64,000 nucleotides of DNA from Enterococcus casseliflavus NBRC 100478 (GCF_001544095.1 NZ_BCPT01000002.1:186001-250000); one strand, 5' to 3'. Shown: positions 35,297 through 43,422, counted from the stretch's first letter. Made by a program: numbers and translations. The notes: generated from the sequence alone by a model not told the origin.

Positions 35297-36967
35297 TTAA
35301 TTATCTGCTCGCTGATCTACTACTTCTTGCATTTCTTCAAGTATGGCTGTCCCACCTTGGCTATTCCAGGTCTCAACATAGTTGTCGAAGTTTTCCAGGG
35401 GTTCTTCTCCAGTGATAAACTTAATGAAGGTCTCTTCCTCCAGTTTCCCTACTTGTGCGCCGTTTCGTTCATTGGCTTTGATCGAATCAAAACGCGGTGG
35501 TTTCACTTCATTCAAACGTCCTTGCTCTCTGATACCGCCCATCACATTATTGACGGCTAAATAGCGGGAAGCATAGCGGGTCCAGTCCACCGGATCGGTT
35601 TCTTCAGGGCTATCCAGATATTGCTTGATTTTTTCGGCATTTTCTTTGATGAAGAAGTTAGAGATATCATCGATAGATGTTTCACCAACCGCCGCCTTGG
35701 AAGCTTCTACAGCATCATCAATCTCACTATAGGCTTTTAAGAAAACAACATTCCATGGACGAACCGTCCCATCGACATCCACTTTCGCATAGTCATAAAT
35801 TTCCGGAAACTCGGTTTCAATATCTTCCGAGTTGGCAACTTCACCATAAATCAGATTGATCATCTCCATGATTTTTTCCGGCTCAGAAAAACCTTTGCGC
35901 ACCACGATGTATTGCCCAGTGCCACGGTTAGCCACGGCATTGACCTCGCCATCGCCGTTAGCATTTTCAAGCGCATAAGGAACAAATTCAGCATTCGGAT
36001 CATTTTGTTTAGCTTGTACTAACCCCCAGTCAGGCATGTGCCAAGGACCAAAAGCGATGCCCGTTTCTCCATTAACCATCATGGCATGGATATCGTCATA
36101 CGTCCGGGTACCAAATTGCGGATCCATGAACCCTTCATCTTGCCATTCCTTCAGCAGCGTTAGTGCTTCTTTCATTTCTGGCGTATTGGATCCATAAAAC
36201 ATCTGTCCATTCTCATCTTGGAGATACGATTTTGGGTAGGCTCCAAACGCATTCATAATGGCTGTCCCTGTATATGCCGTGCCGCCATGATTTGGCGAGG
36301 ACAACCAGAAGGCCAATGGTAAACCAACCGCTTTTCCGGTGTTGGCTAAATCATTTTCTTGAAAAGCAATCGCTGTTTCCTTCAACTCATCCAATGTAAT
36401 TGAGCGATTGCCATCTTTATCCAGTTCAATACCCAGCTCATCTAGCCAGTCCTGGCGCAACCAGACAAGATTGGGCCCGAAGTCATCGCTAGTAGATGGG
36501 ATCGCCATCAAGCGATCATCAAACGTAGCTGCTTCTAACTGAATCCCATCAAACGAATCATAGATGTCTTTTAGAAAATCGTCGGCATGCTCCTCAAATA
36601 CTTCGGTCAAGTCTTCCACTAAATCATTGTTAACTAATTCTTCCAATTCATCTCTTGATCCGACGATCATTGTATCCGGTAGTTCCCCTGAAGCGATCGC
36701 TAGCGATACTTGCCGATCGTAATCTTCCCCGTGAGCTTCAAAGGCACTCTCCAGTTCGATGCCCAAGCGTTCTTGAATCAATCGAGTATACGCGTTGTTG
36801 CTGTAAGAGTCCCCCTCCGGCAGTTTTGAGTTCGGTGCGGTTTGGCGTCCGATCGTAATCACGGTATCCCCATTTTCATTGGTCTTTGCTTCTTCTGAAC
36901 TGCATCCTGTCATAATAAGTGCTGAAGCCATGGCTGTTAAAATTGCTGTTCCCCGCCTGAATTTCAT
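35297..36967 (-). CDS. Oligosaccharide-binding lipoprotein (LplA/YtcQ-type)
   Basis: 556 residues. A lipoprotein signal peptide ends in the lipobox MTGC (Cys22). A long periplasmic-binding-type domain follows (GEDYDRQVSLAIASGELPDTMI; GPNLVWLRQDWLDELGI; TGIAFGPWHMPDWGL). The size, well above 450 residues, is typical of the family 1-like LplA/YtcQ proteins paired with YesMN sensors. I chose the ATG at 36967 because GAGGAGG lies 6 nt upstream; the longer frame begins with a TTG inside that site. It captures an oligosaccharide outside the cell for the two permeases encoded downstream. The ligand is unproven; pullulanase in the operon points to branched alpha-glucan. Confidence 0.9.
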   Translation of the reverse strand: MKFRRGTAILTAMASALIMTGCSSEEAKTNENGDTVITIGRQTAPNSKLPEGDSYSNNAYTRLIQERLGIELESAFEAHGEDYDRQVSLAIASGELPDTMIVGSRDELEELVNNDLVEDLTEVFEEHADDFLKDIYDSFDGIQLEAATFDDRLMAIPSTSDDFGPNLVWLRQDWLDELGIELDKDGNRSITLDELKETAIAFQENDLANTGKAVGLPLAFWLSSPNHGGTAYTGTAIMNAFGAYPKSYLQDENGQMFYGSNTPEMKEALTLLKEWQDEGFMDPQFGTRTYDDIHAMMVNGETGIAFGPWHMPDWGLVQAKQNDPNAEFVPYALENANGDGEVNAVANRGTGQYIVVRKGFSEPEKIMEMINLIYGEVANSEDIETEFPEIYDYAKVDVDGTVRPWNVVFLKAYSEIDDAVEASKAAVGETSIDDISNFFIKENAEKIKQYLDSPEETDPVDWTRYASRYLAVNNVMGGIREQGRLNEVKPPRFDSIKANERNGAQVGKLEEETFIKFITGEEPLENFDNYVETWNSQGGTAILEEMQEVVDQRADN

Positions 36968-36999
36968 TGTTTTCCTCCTCAAACTTTTTTGATATCCTT

Positions 37000-37005
37000 A
37001 TTATA
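37000..37005 (-). promoter_or_regulatory. -10 of the binding-protein operon
   Basis: TATAAT on the minus strand, 33 nt before the start. The -35 region is poor and coincides with the proximal TATAGCAC repeat, as expected for an activator-dependent promoter. Confidence 0.65.
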
Positions 37006-37026
37006 CGCAATCGCTTCCATAGAAAA

Positions 37027-37054
37027 TATAGCACTTTTTTCAGATTTATAGCAC
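37027..37054. repeat. Direct repeats TATAGCAC, candidate YesN (AraC-type) sites
   Basis: Two exact copies (37027-37034 and 37047-37054) start 20 bp apart, about two helical turns, just upstream of the binding-protein -10. AraC-family activators bind such tandem repeats next to the -35. The AraC-type response regulator is encoded divergently. Confidence 0.6.
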
Positions 37055-37066
37055 GATTTCCAGAAA

Positions 37067-37080
37067 ATAAAACGTTTACA
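37067..37080. promoter_or_regulatory. Candidate cre (CcpA) site
   Basis: The minus strand reads TGTAAACGTTTTAT, matching the cre consensus except at the last two bases. It sits between the divergent promoters and could give glucose repression. Confidence 0.5.
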
Positions 37081-37091
37081 AGTTTGCTCTG

Positions 37092-37120
37092 TTGCTTTTT
37101 TGTTTATCGCTTACTATAGA
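37092..37120 (+). promoter_or_regulatory. Promoter of the two-component system
   Basis: -35 TTGCTT (37092-37097) and -10 TATAGA (37115-37120), 17 bp apart, about 50 nt before the response-regulator start. Confidence 0.65.
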
Positions 37121-37170
37121 AAGAAGAAGCGACTGTGTAATTTTCTCTATACGAAAGGACGGCGAAAACC

Positions 37171-38676
37171 ATGTACCGACTGCTGCTTGCTGATGACAGC
37201 TACGATCAAAGAGAAGTGATCAAATACTTCTTGAGTCAGCATGAAAAAGAATGGCGGATCGAAGAAGCCAAAAATGGCCGCGAAGCCTGGCAACTTTTTC
37301 AGAAACAGCCCTTTGACTTGATAATTACCGACGTAAAGATGCCCTTTATGGATGGACATGCCCTCGTAGCGAGAATCAAAGAAGCAGTTCCTGAAATTCC
37401 TGTGATGTTTATCAGCGGCTTTGAAGATTTTCATTATGTAAAAAAAGCCATACAGTTACAAGCGGTTGACTACCTCTTAAAACCAATCGACCCTGATGAT
37501 TTTTATGAACAAATAAATAAAATCATTCTTTTTATCGATCAACAAAAGCAGCGCTCTTACACAAAAACAATCGCACAAACCCATTATTTGAAAGAGATTC
37601 TGAGTAAACTTTTTTATGGCTATCCTTGGCATTCACTACCGAAGGAAGAGCAATCGGTTGCACAAGATTTTTTTAAGACTCATCCCTCTTTTTTTCTCGT
37701 TACTTGGCCGCTGGATTCTTGGAATGCGCCGGATTTCGTCCCTTCACTGTCTGCTGCATTTCCTGAAATGTTCAGTTTATTTTTAGCTCCAGCACAACTG
37801 CTCTTTTTTAACGAACCTTTGCCAAAAAGGGAAATCGAGGAGCGAAAAAACAACTTGACTACCTATTTTTCCGAGCAGTTTCAGCAAAAAATAACACTTT
37901 TTGACAGCGGACCAGTTCCCCATCATTCCGGGGTGTACGGCACCTATCATGACTTACTGAAGACCAGTCAGCGGTCTTTTTATCAGCAAAACAAAGGGAA
38001 AATCTGCCAGCTGCTTCCGGGAGATCACTACATCGTCAAGAAAGCTCTTTTTGAAAAAACCGTTTCGTATGTGAATCAATACGAAAGTAAAAAAGCACAC
38101 GCGCTTGTGAAAACAGTTTTCGACTGCTTTGAAACAAATGGACGTGAGGAACCAACCAATACCAAATTTTATTTTGCGACCTTTTATCAAACCATCATCG
38201 ATCAGTGCACGATCGCCTTTGATGCGGAGCATGGCGCTAATCAGATCGGAAAAATACTGGAAGCGTCAAGTCTACAATTAATTGCGGATATTTTTGATGC
38301 CCTCTTCCGTTATATCCATGATGCACTGCTTCAAATCAACGGGAGTCAGTCAAATGACTATGTGCGCCAAGTAAAATCCTATATATTCGCTCATTTTCAC
38401 CAAGAGTTGAGCTTGGAGCGCTTAGCAAAGGAAGTCAATATCAATCCTAACTACCTAAGCGAATTATTCAGTACTTCTGAAGGCATGGGTATCACCAAAT
38501 ACATCAAGTCTTACCGTATCAAACAGGCTCAGAAGCGTTTAAAGAACTCGAACTGCAGCATTCGAACTATCTCCAAACAAGTTGGCTTTAATCATTATTC
38601 CTATTTTTGCAAAACGTTCCGAGAAATTGTCGGAATGACGCCGGATGCCTATAGAAAGAGAGGTCCCTCTTGTTAA
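37171..38676 (+). CDS. AraC-type response regulator (YesN-like)
   Basis: 501 residues. The receiver domain (residues 1-120) has acidic DD at 8-9, phospho-acceptor Asp54 in LIITDVKMPF, and Lys in DYLLKPIDPDD. A central region of about 270 residues has no recognised motif. The C-terminal 100 residues are an AraC double helix-turn-helix (LSLERLAKEVNINPNYLSEL; ISKQVGFNHYSYFCKTFRE). It is encoded divergently from the binding-protein operon and overlaps its sensor kinase by 7 bp. It is expected to activate the importer operon through the TATAGCAC repeats. Confidence 0.92.
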   Translation: MYRLLLADDSYDQREVIKYFLSQHEKEWRIEEAKNGREAWQLFQKQPFDLIITDVKMPFMDGHALVARIKEAVPEIPVMFISGFEDFHYVKKAIQLQAVDYLLKPIDPDDFYEQINKIILFIDQQKQRSYTKTIAQTHYLKEILSKLFYGYPWHSLPKEEQSVAQDFFKTHPSFFLVTWPLDSWNAPDFVPSLSAAFPEMFSLFLAPAQLLFFNEPLPKREIEERKNNLTTYFSEQFQQKITLFDSGPVPHHSGVYGTYHDLLKTSQRSFYQQNKGKICQLLPGDHYIVKKALFEKTVSYVNQYESKKAHALVKTVFDCFETNGREEPTNTKFYFATFYQTIIDQCTIAFDAEHGANQIGKILEASSLQLIADIFDALFRYIHDALLQINGSQSNDYVRQVKSYIFAHFHQELSLERLAKEVNINPNYLSELFSTSEGMGITKYIKSYRIKQAQKRLKNSNCSIRTISKQVGFNHYSYFCKTFREIVGMTPDAYRKRGPSC

Positions 38677-40385
38677 GAAAAGTCCACGATTGTTTTAAAA
38701 ATTTTCGTTTTCAAAAAAAGATCGCCCTTATTTCAATTCTTTCAAGCATTGTTCCTCTGATCGTTTTGACCTTTGTCGGGGTATCTATCATCCGAGCCTT
38801 TATCCAACAGCAGGAAAAAAGTGCTTACTCCGATAATTTCAAAAGTATCAGCTATCAGTTAGAAAGCAAGATCCATACCTATCGGGACAGCCTGCTCTTT
38901 TTAGCCAACAATACCGCCTTGACGCAAGAGCTTTCTAATCAACGCTTCTCAAACTTTGATCAATACAATCTCTTTCAAAATACGATCGTGCCTTTGTTTC
39001 ACAGTGTTCGTTTTCCGCAAGCAGATATTAAAGGCATCACGCTATACACCACGATCGATCTTTATGATCATGGGCAATACGTCAAAAAAATCACGGCTGA
39101 TACAGCACTACCTTTTCTAAAAGAAAAACCTTCGACCGAGATTCGAACGTATTTTGACAAAGAACGGGAGGAACTTTCTTTTTATACCAACCTTTTTTTA
39201 AAAGACCATACCGCAGATTCCTTAAACTACATCGTTTTAACCATCGACCGAGCAGCATTGTTCACGAATCTTGATACAGTCACTGAGGAGCCTTATGATT
39301 TGACGATCCAGTCAGAGACCGGGCAGACGCTTTACCGCATTGATTATTTGACGAAGCAGCAACGTACTCAAAAACAGTGGCTGGTTGGAAACGCAGTTAT
39401 TGAAGAGGCACCTGTACTGCTGGATAATCATTGGCAAATCGTTTTTGTTAAAACCGCACAGTCATTTTTCAGCAGTCTACTGTATCTAGTTGGTGCGGCA
39501 CTCATTATCTTTGGTTTTGTATTAGTGATATTGGTTTTATCCAGCTGGTGGCTAGCAAAAACAGTGGTACAGCCGATCAATTCTTTGGCCCAGAAAATGG
39601 CTTCTTTATCAATGGATCAATTCAAAATCGAGCATAGTTATTCTTCAGAAGATGAAGTTGGACAGTTATACACCAATTTTCAAAAAATGCTAGATAAAAT
39701 CGCTGAGCTGATCAATGAAGTATATGAAGCCGAACTGAAACAAAAAGAATACGAATTGCGGGCTCTGCAAGCCCAGATCAATCCGCATTTCTTTTATAAT
39801 TCCTTAGCATTGATCAGCAATACCGCCACACTAAACGGCAACCACGAAATCCGTGAGATGGCTCAGCTGCTGTCTCGATTCTACCGTCTCAGCCTAAACC
39901 AAGGATCCAATCGGTTATCCGTCAGCAAAGAACTCGATCTGACGATCACCTATGCTAAAATTCAGCAAAAAATGCATCACCACTCCTTTGACTTAGTCCT
40001 CGAAATCGACTCAAATATCGATGAATATCCGATGATCAATCTACTCTTGCAGCCGTTTGTCGAAAATGCCGTCTTTCATGGTCTGGATCATATTGAAGAT
40101 GACCGCAGAGGTGTATTGACGATCCGCTGCCTCAAAGAAGGACAATGGCTGCGGTTTGAGATTCAAGACAATGGTCCTGGGATTGATCCTGAACAGCTAA
40201 AACAACTGGAGCAACCTTCTAATCAACATTATGGTATCAACAATGTGCGGCAGCGGCTAGCATTGTACTATGGCACGCAAGCTTCCTTAGCAATTCAATC
40301 AGTAAAAGGTGAAAAAACCACAATTGTTCTACTCATACCGCAAGACTTACCTCCTCAAAAAAAACCGTTAGTGAATAATGTTTGA
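38670..40385 (+). CDS. Sensor histidine kinase (YesM-like, LytS family)
   Basis: 571 residues. An N-terminal transmembrane helix (residues about 18-45), an extracellular sensor of about 230 residues, a second helix (LVGAALIIFGFVLVILVL), and a HAMP linker lead to a His_kinase domain. The phospho-acceptor His lies in QAQINPHFFYNSLALISN, and the ATPase G-box is DNGPGIDPEQL. It starts with TTG in a 7-bp overlap with the regulator. It probably senses an extracellular oligosaccharide or the binding protein, and phosphorylates the YesN-like partner. Confidence 0.92.
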   Translation: MLRKVHDCFKNFRFQKKIALISILSSIVPLIVLTFVGVSIIRAFIQQQEKSAYSDNFKSISYQLESKIHTYRDSLLFLANNTALTQELSNQRFSNFDQYNLFQNTIVPLFHSVRFPQADIKGITLYTTIDLYDHGQYVKKITADTALPFLKEKPSTEIRTYFDKEREELSFYTNLFLKDHTADSLNYIVLTIDRAALFTNLDTVTEEPYDLTIQSETGQTLYRIDYLTKQQRTQKQWLVGNAVIEEAPVLLDNHWQIVFVKTAQSFFSSLLYLVGAALIIFGFVLVILVLSSWWLAKTVVQPINSLAQKMASLSMDQFKIEHSYSSEDEVGQLYTNFQKMLDKIAELINEVYEAELKQKEYELRALQAQINPHFFYNSLALISNTATLNGNHEIREMAQLLSRFYRLSLNQGSNRLSVSKELDLTITYAKIQQKMHHHSFDLVLEIDSNIDEYPMINLLLQPFVENAVFHGLDHIEDDRRGVLTIRCLKEGQWLRFEIQDNGPGIDPEQLKQLEQPSNQHYGINNVRQRLALYYGTQASLAIQSVKGEKTTIVLLIPQDLPPQKKPLVNNV

Positions 40386-40402
40386 TCACTAACGGTTTTT
40401 TT
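40361..40402 (+). terminator. Terminator of the two-component operon
   Basis: AAAACCGTTAGTGA (40361-40374) pairs with TCACTAACGGTTTT (40386-40399), followed by more Ts. The stem includes the last codons of the kinase gene. It can also serve the converging tetR-family gene. Confidence 0.9.
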
Positions 40403-40448
40403 GTGTCGAAATATTCAGATATTTATTTTAATGCTTGATTTCAAGTAC

Positions 40449-41063
40449 CTATTCTTCTACAGCAAACGCACCAGCCTCTAACAATGCTTGCGGTCCCCGA
40501 TCACGTGGCGCGCTTTCTGGTTCCTTTAGCATTCGTTCCCAATACTCAATGGTATCTTTCATAAAATCATTCTTGCTGTCACTACACCCTTCACGAATAA
40601 ACAGCAATACCAACCCACTAAAAAAGATCAAGGCTTCTTCATGATATTTTCTCAGATCGCTTTTATGCGCACATTGAAAAACAGCTGATTCAGCAATTGC
40701 TTCTTGAAAATAAGCAAAAGAACGCTCTTTTATGTAAGGACCACAGCCAATATCATTTAAAAAAAGTGCGAAAAAGAGGTTGCGATTGCGGCTGGCAAAT
40801 ACGTAATAGTCCTGCCAAAAGCTGTATAAGGAATCGAGTGTCTCTTCTGACTCTTTTTTTGTTTCGTGAATGTCGCGAAACACATCATCAACCATCGCCT
40901 GTTTATAATTTTGCATGTTTGAAAAATTTAAATAGATCGGTTGGGTCGATGTTCGTGCATATTTAGCAATGTCGCGGACAGTGATTGGTCGATAAAGATA
41001 TTCCACCAGATATTTTTTTAAGCAATTGATCAAATATTTTTTCGTAATCGTTGCTTTTCTCAT
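40449..41063 (-). CDS. TetR/AcrR-family regulator
   Basis: About 204 residues. The N-terminal helix-turn-helix includes ITVRDIAKYARTSTQPIYLNFSN, where the usual recognition helix ends in Y-x-x-F. The C-terminal part is helical with no closer match (FFALFLNDIGCGPYIKERSF). I chose the ATG at 41063 with GGAAGGGG upstream; the longer reading to 41114 adds a basic tail without a ribosome site. The target is unknown. It could control itself or the divergent PadR genes, 319 bp away. Confidence 0.8.
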   Translation of the reverse strand: MRKATITKKYLINCLKKYLVEYLYRPITVRDIAKYARTSTQPIYLNFSNMQNYKQAMVDDVFRDIHETKKESEETLDSLYSFWQDYYVFASRNRNLFFALFLNDIGCGPYIKERSFAYFQEAIAESAVFQCAHKSDLRKYHEEALIFFSGLVLLFIREGCSDSKNDFMKDTIEYWERMLKEPESAPRDRGPQALLEAGAFAVEE

Positions 41064-41314
41064 AATACCCCTTCCTTTCTGGACGTCACCAATTCTTGCT
41101 GATGTTCGTCTCATTCACTTTGACTACTTGCAGCTTTTAGAAGCACAACCAACGCCCATTTTCTTACTGAAAGTAATCTTTATACTTCTACTTTAACAAA
41201 AAAGAGCACGTTAACCTATACTTTCCGCCGATTTTCTTAATTTTATTTTTTATTTTTGACCATTTTATCAAAGAAACTCTTGTTTTCTTATGGTGCTCAG
41301 ACTTAAGGCTGATT

Positions 41315-41343
41315 TTGACTGGTGCTGCTTGTGGAATGATACT
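41315..41343 (+). promoter_or_regulatory. Promoter of the padR operon
   Basis: -35 TTGACT (41315-41320) and a -10-like GATACT (41338-41343) at 17 bp. The -10 overlaps the inverted repeat at 41339-41359. Confidence 0.5.
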
Positions 41344-41359
41344 ATGTAATGTATAGTAT
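41339..41359. promoter_or_regulatory. Inverted repeat, candidate PadR operator
   Basis: ATACTAT and ATAGTAT flank GTAATGT, 24 bp before the padR start. PadR proteins commonly bind such dyads over their own promoters. Confidence 0.6.
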
Positions 41360-41382
41360 GAGTATGAACAGGAGGAGAGCCT

Positions 41383-41709
41383 TTGGATGCCCAATTAAAA
41401 AAAGGATTATTGGAAATTTGTGTTTTGGCTTATTTGCAGCATGGTGACTCTTACGGCTATGAATTAGTCAAAAACATATCTCCTTTACTGCCAATCTCAG
41501 AATCAACGCTCTATCCTATCTTGAAGCGCTTAGAAGCCAGCCGAGCGGTTGAGACTTATAATAAAATCCATCAAGGACGGACCCGAAAATATTACCGCTT
41601 GACCAAAATCGGAAAACAGCGGATCGACGATTTTTTAACCAACGACTGGCCCCAATTGACATTGATCCAGCGATTTATTAAAGGAGGAACATTAGATGAA
41701 CAGAGTTGA
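41383..41709 (+). CDS. PadR-family transcriptional regulator
   Basis: 108 residues. The winged-helix PadR pattern is clear: GLLEICVLAYLQHGDSYGYELV, then SESTLYPILKRLEASRAVETY and GRTRKYYRLTKIGKQRIDDF. The start is TTG at 41383, with AGGAGGAG about 6 nt upstream and no alternative ATG in frame. It overlaps the DUF1700 gene by 14 bp. PadR-DUF1700 pairs are common in Firmicutes and usually respond to envelope or antimicrobial stress. An inverted repeat over the promoter suggests autorepression. Confidence 0.92.
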   Translation: MDAQLKKGLLEICVLAYLQHGDSYGYELVKNISPLLPISESTLYPILKRLEASRAVETYNKIHQGRTRKYYRLTKIGKQRIDDFLTNDWPQLTLIQRFIKGGTLDEQS

Positions 41710-42286
41710 TTTTATCAAGGCATTGGCTGCGGAATTATCTGAAAAAGTCAGACCTAGCGAGATTCATCAGCTGATCAACTATTATGACGAGATGATCGAA
41801 GATTTGATGGAAGAAGGATACACCGAAGAAGAAGCCGTGGCACGCCTTGGCTCCCCAAAAGAACTGATCCAAGCAGTTACCGAAACGGAAGAGGTCGTAG
41901 TAGAGATTCCCCGCCGCTTTCATCCCTTTTTGCTCTTGATTTTAGTACTAGGCTTCCCATTGTGGGGCAGCCTCTTGTTAAGTGCCGCTTTGCTGATCCT
42001 AAGCTTTTTAATAATCATCTGGTGTGTGCCTTTCACCACTGGCATGATTGGTGTCACTACGTTTATCGGTGGGATCGCCAGCGTTGTCTTAAGTCCCATG
42101 CTGATGGCGGATGGTTTCTATCTCTTTTTAAGTCAATTAGGCATGGGGATTTTCTTATTTGGTTTAGGGCTGCTTTGCCTGATCGCCACTTATAGTATGA
42201 GCCGACCTTTTTCACGTCTTACCCACTCCCTTGTCGTTTGGCCGAAATCATTTGTTCAAAACTATCGAAAGAAGGCAGTCCTATGA
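41696..42286 (+). CDS. DUF1700 (HAAS-domain) membrane protein
   Basis: 196 residues. The soluble N-terminal HAAS domain (INYYDEMIEDLMEEGYTEEEAVARLGSP) precedes four hydrophobic helices. Such proteins act as membrane-linked partners of PadR regulators. GGAGG lies before the ATG inside the end of padR. The stop overlaps the next start (ATGA). Confidence 0.9.
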   Translation: MNRVDFIKALAAELSEKVRPSEIHQLINYYDEMIEDLMEEGYTEEEAVARLGSPKELIQAVTETEEVVVEIPRRFHPFLLLILVLGFPLWGSLLLSAALLILSFLIIIWCVPFTTGMIGVTTFIGGIASVVLSPMLMADGFYLFLSQLGMGIFLFGLGLLCLIATYSMSRPFSRLTHSLVVWPKSFVQNYRKKAVL

Positions 42287-42447
42287 TCAAAATCAATAAG
42301 CGCTTTTTCGTTTTTCTCAGTCTGTTGTTTATTATTCTCGGACTGGTCATCACCTTTATCGGTTTTTCAATGTCAGGCTACTCACCTGATGCCTACCATA
42401 TTGAGCATCGTCGCTGGTATCAACTCGTTGGTTTCTATACGGAATAA
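42283..42447 (+). CDS. Small single-pass membrane protein, possible DUF4097 remnant
   Basis: 54 residues: a basic start (MIKINKRFF), one hydrophobic helix (FVFLSLLFIILGLVITFIGF), then GYSPDAYHIEHRRWYQLVGF. The ATG overlaps the DUF1700 stop, so translation is coupled. In related PadR-DUF1700 operons the third gene often encodes a longer DUF4097 protein with a similar start, so this may be a truncated relic or a genuine small protein. The frame stays open for about 25 codons beyond the TAA. Confidence 0.65.
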   Translation: MIKINKRFFVFLSLLFIILGLVITFIGFSMSGYSPDAYHIEHRRWYQLVGFYTE

Positions 42448-42603
42448 CAGACGGAAAATAATTATAAGTTGATTTTTTCGTCAGAAAAACTAGCAATTTG
42501 CATTAATTTCATGTATCGGTGAAAAAATTGAACTTCTCTTTTTGACGGAACCATATTACTATATAGGTACATCCTGTATCCTATTTCATAGGGTAACCAG
42601 AAA
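42448..42603. other. AT-rich intergenic stretch
   Basis: No gene found. It contains a loose promoter-like TTGACG (near 42543) and TATATAGG upstream of the hairpin at 42604-42630, so a short RNA is possible but unsupported otherwise. Confidence 0.3.
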
Positions 42604-42630
42604 AACCCATACCATCCTATGGGTTTTTTT
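42604..42630 (+). terminator. Terminator of the padR operon or of a short RNA
   Basis: AACCCATA (42604-42611) pairs with TATGGGTT (42619-42626), followed by Ts. It lies 157 bp after the last padR-operon gene. Confidence 0.75.
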
Positions 42631-42646
42631 GCTGTCTATAAAAGCA

Positions 42647-42728
42647 AAAAAACGTGCCGCAAGTCCAGGTATCGCTAAGCCAGCTGTTTTAGCTAACCTT
42701 GGCAGAACCTGTCTGCAGTACGTTTTTT
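42647..42728. terminator. Long imperfect hairpin, terminator of the DUF2798 gene
   Basis: AAAAAACGT and ACGTTTTTT close an 82-nt imperfect stem with AGCT/AGCT at the apex (around 42682-42694). Both strands end in T-runs. It begins 12 bp after the DUF2798 stop. It is longer than an ordinary terminator. Confidence 0.65.
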
Positions 42729-42739
42729 CTAATGATCGA

Positions 42740-43225
42740 TTATTCCCCTAGTACTGGCTGTTCTTGCACAGTGCCAATAGGAAACAAGGCGCGAAACACT
42801 CGGCGAACGATTGGACCTGCAATGAACAATTGCAACGGCAATGCGACGATCACATTTTTCCCAATGTTGCTTAGCCAATTGACGAACACCGAGTGATCAG
42901 GGTTTGGGTGCATCAACGCACCAAAGAGTGACATACAGATCACCATGCCGGCGATCATCAATGAAGAAATCAACCCGATTTTTTTCCAAGTAGCTGATTG
43001 ATGGTCCAAAAATCGAAACGCCAAACCTTTTGCCGGACCAGAAACAATGAACCAATCCAAAATAAAGGCCACACAAAGGGCTAATGGCAATTCATTCCAC
43101 GCCAATTGGAATGCCAATGCAGAAACACCGACTTGAAACATGAGGTTATAAACACTCATAAAATACACCATGAAAATACACATAAGTGTCGTATAGATCA
43201 AACTTTCTTTTTTGTTGATGGGCAT
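42740..43225 (-). CDS. DUF2798-family membrane protein
   Basis: 161 residues with four hydrophobic helices in two similar halves (LMCIFMVYFMSVYNLMF; LISSLMIAGMVICMSLFGALMH), the DUF2798 pattern. Function of the family is unknown. It has an AAGGAAG site and an extended -10 promoter, divergent from the drug exporter gene. Confidence 0.82.
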   Translation of the reverse strand: MPINKKESLIYTTLMCIFMVYFMSVYNLMFQVGVSALAFQLAWNELPLALCVAFILDWFIVSGPAKGLAFRFLDHQSATWKKIGLISSLMIAGMVICMSLFGALMHPNPDHSVFVNWLSNIGKNVIVALPLQLFIAGPIVRRVFRALFPIGTVQEQPVLGE

Positions 43226-43259
43226 GTAACAACTTCCTTTCTCTTTTTCGTACTCAACT

Positions 43260-43288
43260 ATTCTAGCAGAAGAAAATTTTTCGTGTAA
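43260..43288 (-). promoter_or_regulatory. Promoter of the DUF2798 gene
   Basis: -35 TTACAC (43283-43288), -10 TAGAAT (43260-43265) with an upstream TGC, 17 bp apart on the minus strand. Confidence 0.55.
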
Positions 43289-43295
43289 GTAAAAG

Positions 43296-43311
43296 TTTGA
43301 AAACTTTCAAA
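43296..43311. repeat. Inverted repeat TTTGAAA-AC-TTTCAAA
   Basis: Perfect 7-bp arms around AC between the divergent DUF2798 and exporter promoters. It may be an operator for an unidentified regulator. Confidence 0.4.
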
Positions 43312-43343
43312 AAAGTTTTTTGCTATTTTTTTATCCACTTCTC

Positions 43344-43372
43344 TTGACACTTTCTTATGAAGTCAGTAGAAT
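43344..43372 (+). promoter_or_regulatory. Promoter of the drug exporter leader
   Basis: -35 TTGACA (43344-43349) and -10 TAGAAT (43367-43372), exactly 17 bp apart. The predicted transcript start near 43380 gives a leader of about 105 nt. Confidence 0.85.
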
Positions 43373-43397
43373 AGCGATAGATTGAATCGTACAGATA

Positions 43398-43415
43398 ACA
43401 AGCGGGTTCGCTTGT
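43398..43415 (+). other. Leader hairpin upstream of the attenuator
   Basis: ACAAGCG and CGCTTGT pair around GGTT, just upstream of the leader peptide ribosome site. It may take part in alternative folding. Confidence 0.5.
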
Positions 43416-43422
43416 CGAGAGA

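Noticed and set aside
41188-41394. 68-codon minus-strand frame between tetR and padR
   Set aside because: No ribosome site, no family resemblance, and it covers the padR promoter and operator.
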